From positions 228,908,961 through 228,972,960 of the forward strand of contig CP136066.1 of assembly GCA_032622095.1 (NCBI GenBank): 64,000 nucleotides of DNA, given 5' to 3'. Shown one piece after another: positions 58,938-64,000 of the stretch (positions are counted from its first letter, which is position 1; each line of letters begins with the position of its first letter). The DNA comes from Siphonodentalium dalli (lineage: Eukaryota > Mollusca > Scaphopoda > Gadilida > Siphonodentaliidae). A program made the position numbers and the translations under genes. A model generated the notes under the pieces. It saw nothing but the letters and a program-made list of their open reading frames with translations. It had not been told where the DNA came from and did no database searches.

Positions 58938-61432
58938 ATTTGCAGTACTGGTAGCACGTTTCTGTTGGGAAAAGCGAGGACGGCGAATGATTTGATTGGC
59001 TGAAATTAATCTCCCATAATGCAATATTTTAGAATCTCGTATTTTGCAAAGCGGTGATAACTAATGTATTATATTATAAATATCTCTCAAACCTCATATG
59101 ATGAGAAAGTTGATCATTATGAGCGTAAATTGTTCTGAATAGTATTATTATAAATATAGATTGACGAAACGAGATAGGTTGGAACTTTTACATCGAAAAA
59201 TAGGCAACTGTGATAATATCAAGGGAGGTAATCCAATCTTACGCATACTGTACGCTTGAGAAATCCTCGTTTCGAATAAGTTGGGAACGAATTGTGCGTA
59301 TAGATTGATTTAGATCTCCCAAACAATAATATATCGAGGTTTATAGATTGATCATCTGTATTAGACAAATTTATACAAGGTGCATTGGTATTATCGAAGC
59401 AAACTTTGTAAAACAGACCAAGTATAGCGAGGGTGGCGGTTCATTTCATTGGTTGAAATTAATCTCCTATAATTTCAGATTCTGGTATTTTGATCATTAT
59501 GAACAAGATTGTTCTGAATGGTATTATTTTAATATCTAATGACGGAACGAAATAGGTTGGAATTATTACATAAAAAAATAGGCAACTGTCATGATATCAA
59601 GGGAGGTAATCCAATCTTACGAATATACTGTACGCTTGGAAAATCTTCGTTTCAAATAAGTTGTGAAAGAAGTGTTAATATAAACCAATTTAGATATTCC
59701 AAACATTAATAGAATGAAGGTTTATAGAGAAATCCTCTGTGTTAGACAAATTTATACAAGCTATATTGATATTCTCACACTCGCCCCACTGTAACGCCCC
59801 CCCCCCTATTTTCGGATATGATGTAATGAACCACGTAGCTATACTGCTTTCTATACTCCAGTACAGTCGAACGCACCCCGCCTCGGGGATTTCAGCGATA
59901 ATCATCAGCAAATACTTACTAATTCACTACTGCCAGAACCTTAGAGTAGTAGAGGTTGAGCGCTAGGACCGAGTCTAGATTCGTGAACGAATGGAAGTGG
60001 ATCGATTAAAATTAATCTCCCATAATGCAAAATTTTATAATCCCGCATTTTACAAAACAATAATTGTATTATGGTTGAGAATATCTCTCAAATCTTGCAT
60101 GATAAGAAATCGTTATTAATGTAAGATCTGAACAATATATTTTGATAACTATCATAATATTTAGGGGAATAACCCAATCTTAAGCAACAAACGCTTAGTA
60201 ATTTCTGTGGTAAACGTTCAGCTATATAGTTATATTTTTCTAAAGGATCATATAATAATAGAGAGTTAAATCCCCCTTGTACTAATTTCTGACATAACAG
60301 CCTTATAAGAGATAGTCAATCAATACTCATTTCATATGGATAGTACTTTTGACAAATATGTGCAGTTTCGATAAATACGGGCTACCACTCTCTGTACCGA
60401 GATGTGATTTATAGAAACATATCTTTACTCTTACTATTTGGAGACTATTTTGTACCACATAAGGGGGGGGGGGGTTATTACGAGTACTACCTAAAATATT
60501 TTTTATTTTTTTTTTAGGATCTCAATGAAGTATTTCCCCAGCTGGGATACAGTCCTTCATCAACTAGTGCTGCTTCATCATCAGCTAGTGCTGCTTCATC
60601 ATCGGCTAGTGCTGGTCCATCATCAGCTAATACGCAGGTACGTTAAACAAGTGTTATACTTGAATTTTGTTAGGATAGATAGTTTAATCTAATGGTGCTA
60701 GTTTAACTCGATCAGATATTTTCAGAACTTGAATGATTTGAAATTTCTTGAAAGAACACTCAAAATATTGAAACAAATCAGATAGATCTATTTCTAAAAT
60801 CTGATTTTGATTCAACGTTTATATTTCGAGTCGGAATTCTTAAAGCGACACTTTCAAAAAATAACAAATTGATCTACCTATTTTGATTCAACGATCATAT
60901 TTTGAGTTATAAGGAATTGTATGCGATCAAAAATTTATTGATATATCTACTCTCACTGAATATAGTCCTAGAATTCTTATTCCGAAGATTATTTATAACG
61001 ATTTTAAAGTTAAATACTTTCAAAATTTTATCTGGATTTAATACTACTAACTTTTGAATTAAAATTAAAATCTCAAAGCTGTACAATTTTAAGCATCCTA
61101 TCTGAATCTAATACTACAATTCTTGAGACACTTTCAATATGTTTTTTTTTTATAAATTGACCTTTCAGATAGAACTCGAGTTATCTGTCTCACTCAAATC
61201 AGAACTCGGCTTTTATACAATCAAATAGTGTCGTATTCTCTGATCATACTTTTTACATTTCTTCTATTTGGTAAATCATCTGATGACAGAGAAGTGATGA
61301 AGGTGTGTATTTATCTTTCACCCCACCAATTGTTCAAAACCCTCCCCACCCCCTAATTTTTTTTTTAAATAGGCTTTCTATTTTCAGGAGTCCGAAGTTG
61401 AGGGAGGGGGAAAAAGAAAGAAAACAAAGTAA
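56287..61432 (+). CDS. Three-exon nuclear-type protein (123 aa)
   Basis: Exons: 56287-56493, 60518-60637 and 61388-61432, all phase 0, with donors GTGAGT and GTACGT and acceptors TTTTTAG and TTTTCAG. The N-terminal domain (GEWVFQLETRDEFLTAEDFN and a helix) parallels the 53125 exon and weakly recalls PC4-like coactivators. Exon 2 encodes Ser/Ala repeats (SSSASAASSSASA). The last exon ends in KRKKTK, a nuclear-signal-like tail. The stop codon is 70 bp from the convergent PolB stop. Intron 1 (4 kb) contains three exons of the opposite-strand membrane gene. Confidence 0.65.
58985..60290. repeat. Direct repeats upstream of membrane gene
   Basis: Blocks containing GATATCAAGGGAGGTAATCC and TTAGACAAATTTATACAAG occur at about 59215-59380 and 59595-59760. 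A third, diverged copy is at 60000-60290. GGCTGAAATTAATCTCCCAT-like phrases begin each block. Confidence 0.75.
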
Positions 61433-61501
61433 AAAGGTAATATCATTTTATATATACAAATGTCAATACATACATACATTCATACACATATAATTCATAT
61501 A

Positions 61502-64000
61502 TTAATCATGGCTAATTGCATAATGGCCATAAGCCAAAGTTTCAATTCCATCATCGAGTATGTATCGCTTATCATCGAAAGCACTGAGAGCCATTTTCAC
61601 ATTCGAGGTGCAATAAATTTGATGATTATCATGATCTATTTTATTCGAGGAACAACGCGTATAGTGCGGGGAAGATTGTAAACAATTCAAGTACAACTCA
61701 TGCTTCAGATCTGCAGTTTTCCCTCTCACCCCCTTCGCTCGGGAAAGTTCTCTATTACCAAAAGTGATGGAATACATCTTCGGTCTCAAGCCCACAAAAC
61801 TTTTGATTGGAATACCACAAGTTTCGTCTTTGAATTTTCCAACGATCGCTTTGTTTCTCAAAGAAAATAAATGATGATCAGTCGGATAGTTACTAGTATC
61901 GAACAAATCAATATCCTGCTTCATATCTTTGTACACATCCTCAGTAAACAATTGATAACATAGAGAATCGGTATCCGTGAACAACAAATGAGCTCTTGAT
62001 CCATATTTGGGTTTGATGTATGAATAATGGAATTGGTACATCAGTAGTTTAGATAATTCAAGAATGCAGAATCCTACGTACATTGGTTTGTTCAAGGTTA
62101 AATTTATTTTTTTACATTCCACACCAACCAAATCTTCGTTAAATATAGTAAAATTATTGAAAGAACTTTTAGCGGTGTATAGCAGGAATTTATCTTCATC
62201 GTTGATCAGATGGAATGATCTCCTCTTCCTAAGGTTCTCCATAGTCTTGCCAAACACGGAGTTATTTAAATATTTCCAAAAATTCTTCGCCAGTGCACTC
62301 GTACTGCCCGCACGTTTCTGAGTGTTAAATTCGATATACGGCTTTAACCATTGACTTTGTCGAAATTTCAAAACTCGATGAACTTTAGTCATTCTGAGTC
62401 CTAGACTAAGGTAGTACTTTAAATTTAAATAATGGACTACGTATCTCTCTTTATCGCGAAGGTTTGGTATAAGTTTTTCGGAAAATTTTTGTTCACTCGT
62501 TGACCCGTATATATTTCGCATCATTTTTAAACTATAGGGTGATATGTCACTGAGACCGCACTTCATTTTCTCCGCACCTACGGGGTAGTCATTATGTGCA
62601 TCGTGCAGATGTTTTCCATACTCCAAATCTACTTCAAACACGAAACCATAGGGGTCATTTTCTGCGAGACTCTCGACATCGATCGAATCAATTTGGCTTT
62701 GAGTTAACATTTCAAATTCACCGGTTGGTAAATAACGATTCATGGCATGCCCATATAAATTATTAGCGTCGAGATACATGAGTTGAACTTTAGGTTTTGA
62801 AGGATCATATGTCTCGGGGATAGAGGGGTGATTAGCTTCTGCGTATCTTTTAAAAATAGAACAAATACCACCCCTCAAACCTTTTTCCAACATCAAATAC
62901 ATATCAACGTCCGTAATAAGCTCTAAGGTAACGTCTGTTTTCTTTAACATCGCACACCATGAAAATCCGGGTAACGTGACAAAGTGGGTGGGGTCGATTT
63001 CAAAATTTTCTAAACACAGATCACGAAACTGTTCGAAGACGCAGGCTAATAAGCAAACGTCACTCTTCAAGTATATATCATGATAATCACCGAAGTTCCT
63101 CATTTCGAAGGCATTCCAAACTCGTTGCGCGTACCTATACTCATTTTCTGTTACGTTATCACCGGTTAACTTGTTAAAAAATTTAGATTTATCCGGTAAT
63201 TCAATTTCATCAAATATATGAATTGATGTGACATAGTCATAGGGGTAAATTCCTTTTCGAGTCAAGAGTTCGCATTGTTCGCTGGAGAATCCTTCATCTT
63301 TTAAATATTTGAATTCATATCCGGGATGATTTTTCAAATTGTCTACAAGTTTTTCCAATGATGCACTGAGAAATTGATAGCTGTCAATAAACCTCAACTT
63401 GTCAAAACTGAAACTGATGTATTTCTCCGTACTCTTCGCGATACACGTTATTTTCTTATCCTTGAATTTACCTATTTCTTGCATTATCAGATGAGTGTCA
63501 AAATTACTACTCCCGTGCAATATTATAGGTATAAAACTCTTCTCTCTTCGATACAAGTTACATTTTTGGTGTGCAGGTCCCAAATATTTTCCAATAACGT
63601 GCGAGTGATCTCTTACTTTTTTATTCTTCAAATAAAATGGTTTATTACATAGATAGCATCTGGAGGCACTATCGTGTCGTCTTTTGTCATCATCGGTCAT
63701 GACTATTACTTCATTTCTATCTAAAATTTCACATATTTCTTCCTGTTCTTCGAGCAACATTTCGATAAATTTTTCTACAATATTATCACCCGATCTATAT
63801 ACACGTGTAGTTTTATCGAAAGAGCTAGCCACTCTACACACTCGTTTTATACCGAATGAACATGGTTTAAGATGCAGATAGTTTGTGGTAGATGATTTGT
63901 CAGGGTCTGGAAAGCATGTATGAATTGGTATATTGTACGTTTCAAAGTCTGCGTATATAACAAATGGAATAACAGACTGTTTCCCATACTCTTTGAATTT
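61502..64000 (-). CDS. POLB: Protein-primed DNA polymerase B with EndoVII-like insert, 5' partial
   Basis: 832 residues in view; the frame stays open to the window edge, so the listed GTG at 63841 is not the start. Motifs in order: ExoI YADFET (about 63950), an EndoVII-like Cys/His module CYLCNKPF...DHSHVIGKYLGPAHQKCN, ExoII HGSSNFDTH, ExoIII KSDVCLLA, motif A LDANNLYG, motif B KYLNNSVFG, motif C FTDTDS, and the C-terminal YILDDGIETLAYGHY. This architecture is known from Polinton-related, adintovirus and bidnavirus polymerases. No stop or shift, unlike the Polinton PolB at 17318-21345, to which it is only distantly similar. Confidence 0.93.
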   Translation of the reverse strand, partial: KFKEYGKQSVIPFVIYADFETYNIPIHTCFPDPDKSSTTNYLHLKPCSFGIKRVCRVASSFDKTTRVYRSGDNIVEKFIEMLLEEQEEICEILDRNEVIVMTDDDKRRHDSASRCYLCNKPFYLKNKKVRDHSHVIGKYLGPAHQKCNLYRREKSFIPIILHGSSNFDTHLIMQEIGKFKDKKITCIAKSTEKYISFSFDKLRFIDSYQFLSASLEKLVDNLKNHPGYEFKYLKDEGFSSEQCELLTRKGIYPYDYVTSIHIFDEIELPDKSKFFNKLTGDNVTENEYRYAQRVWNAFEMRNFGDYHDIYLKSDVCLLACVFEQFRDLCLENFEIDPTHFVTLPGFSWCAMLKKTDVTLELITDVDMYLMLEKGLRGGICSIFKRYAEANHPSIPETYDPSKPKVQLMYLDANNLYGHAMNRYLPTGEFEMLTQSQIDSIDVESLAENDPYGFVFEVDLEYGKHLHDAHNDYPVGAEKMKCGLSDISPYSLKMMRNIYGSTSEQKFSEKLIPNLRDKERYVVHYLNLKYYLSLGLRMTKVHRVLKFRQSQWLKPYIEFNTQKRAGSTSALAKNFWKYLNNSVFGKTMENLRKRRSFHLINDEDKFLLYTAKSSFNNFTIFNEDLVGVECKKINLTLNKPMYVGFCILELSKLLMYQFHYSYIKPKYGSRAHLLFTDTDSLCYQLFTEDVYKDMKQDIDLFDTSNYPTDHHLFSLRNKAIVGKFKDETCGIPIKSFVGLRPKMYSITFGNRELSRAKGVRGKTADLKHELYLNCLQSSPHYTRCSSNKIDHDNHQIYCTSNVKMALSAFDDKRYILDDGIETLAYGHYAISHD

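Overview
The window looks like nuclear DNA of a metazoan, most likely a lophotrochozoan and plausibly a bivalve mollusc. The signs are a dense mosaic of foldback elements, MITEs, Helitron ends and LINE scraps, a tRNA-derived SINE, spliced genes with consensus GT/AG sites, and metazoan histone-type 3' stem-loops. The phylum is inferred from repeat style only; no species-diagnostic gene is present.

Layout. 1-8700: two arrays of one palindromic foldback family (480-2840 and 6880-8695), each unit carrying a TGACGTCA (CRE) octamer, separated by about 4 kb with no gene I can support. 8828-25678: a complete 16,851-bp Polinton/Maverick with 268-bp terminal inverted repeats (AG...CT ends) and a perfect 6-bp target duplication (CATGAC). 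It encodes a protease, capsid proteins, a retroviral-type integrase, a packaging ATPase and a protein-primed DNA polymerase B, plus small conserved and accessory genes. Several core genes are broken by stops or one-base frameshifts. 25.7-47 kb: MITEs, satellites, LINE remnants, a near-perfect 2,947-bp tandem duplication (29387-35280), two copies of one TIR element (35804-37412 and 43603-46503), and a head-to-tail array of three Helitron-like units inserted precisely into the second copy. 47-61.5 kb: AT-rich DNA with few ORFs but with gene models that can be assembled from splice sites. These are a five-exon secretory/membrane protein gene (minus strand) and a three-exon gene with a basic C-terminus (plus strand) that interleave. 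61502-64000: an intact second PolB of a different lineage, with an EndoVII-like insert, running off the right edge.

Most notable is the right arm of the Polinton. Two tandem cassettes (about 22148-23470 and 23601-25340) share the same symmetric bidirectional promoter and flanks but carry different coding sequences. All four cassette genes end 19-22 bp before a perfect histone-mRNA-type stem-loop (GGCCCTTTTCAGGGCC). This suggests replication-coupled, poly(A)-independent expression of interchangeable accessory genes, one of which looks like an OTU-fold protein lacking its catalytic cysteine. Next to them, PolB and a CCHC zinc-knuckle gene diverge from an inverted duplication covering both the promoter and about 32 N-terminal codons.

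How the genes fit together: the minus-strand block from 21345 down to 9471 is the replication and virion module. PolB copies the element, the integrase inserts it, the ATPase packages DNA, and the protease and capsid proteins would form particles. The plus-strand and cassette genes at the right end look like accessory or host-interaction functions. The right-hand PolB with interleaved intron-bearing genes may be part of a second, unrelated large element or an endogenised virus, only partly in view.
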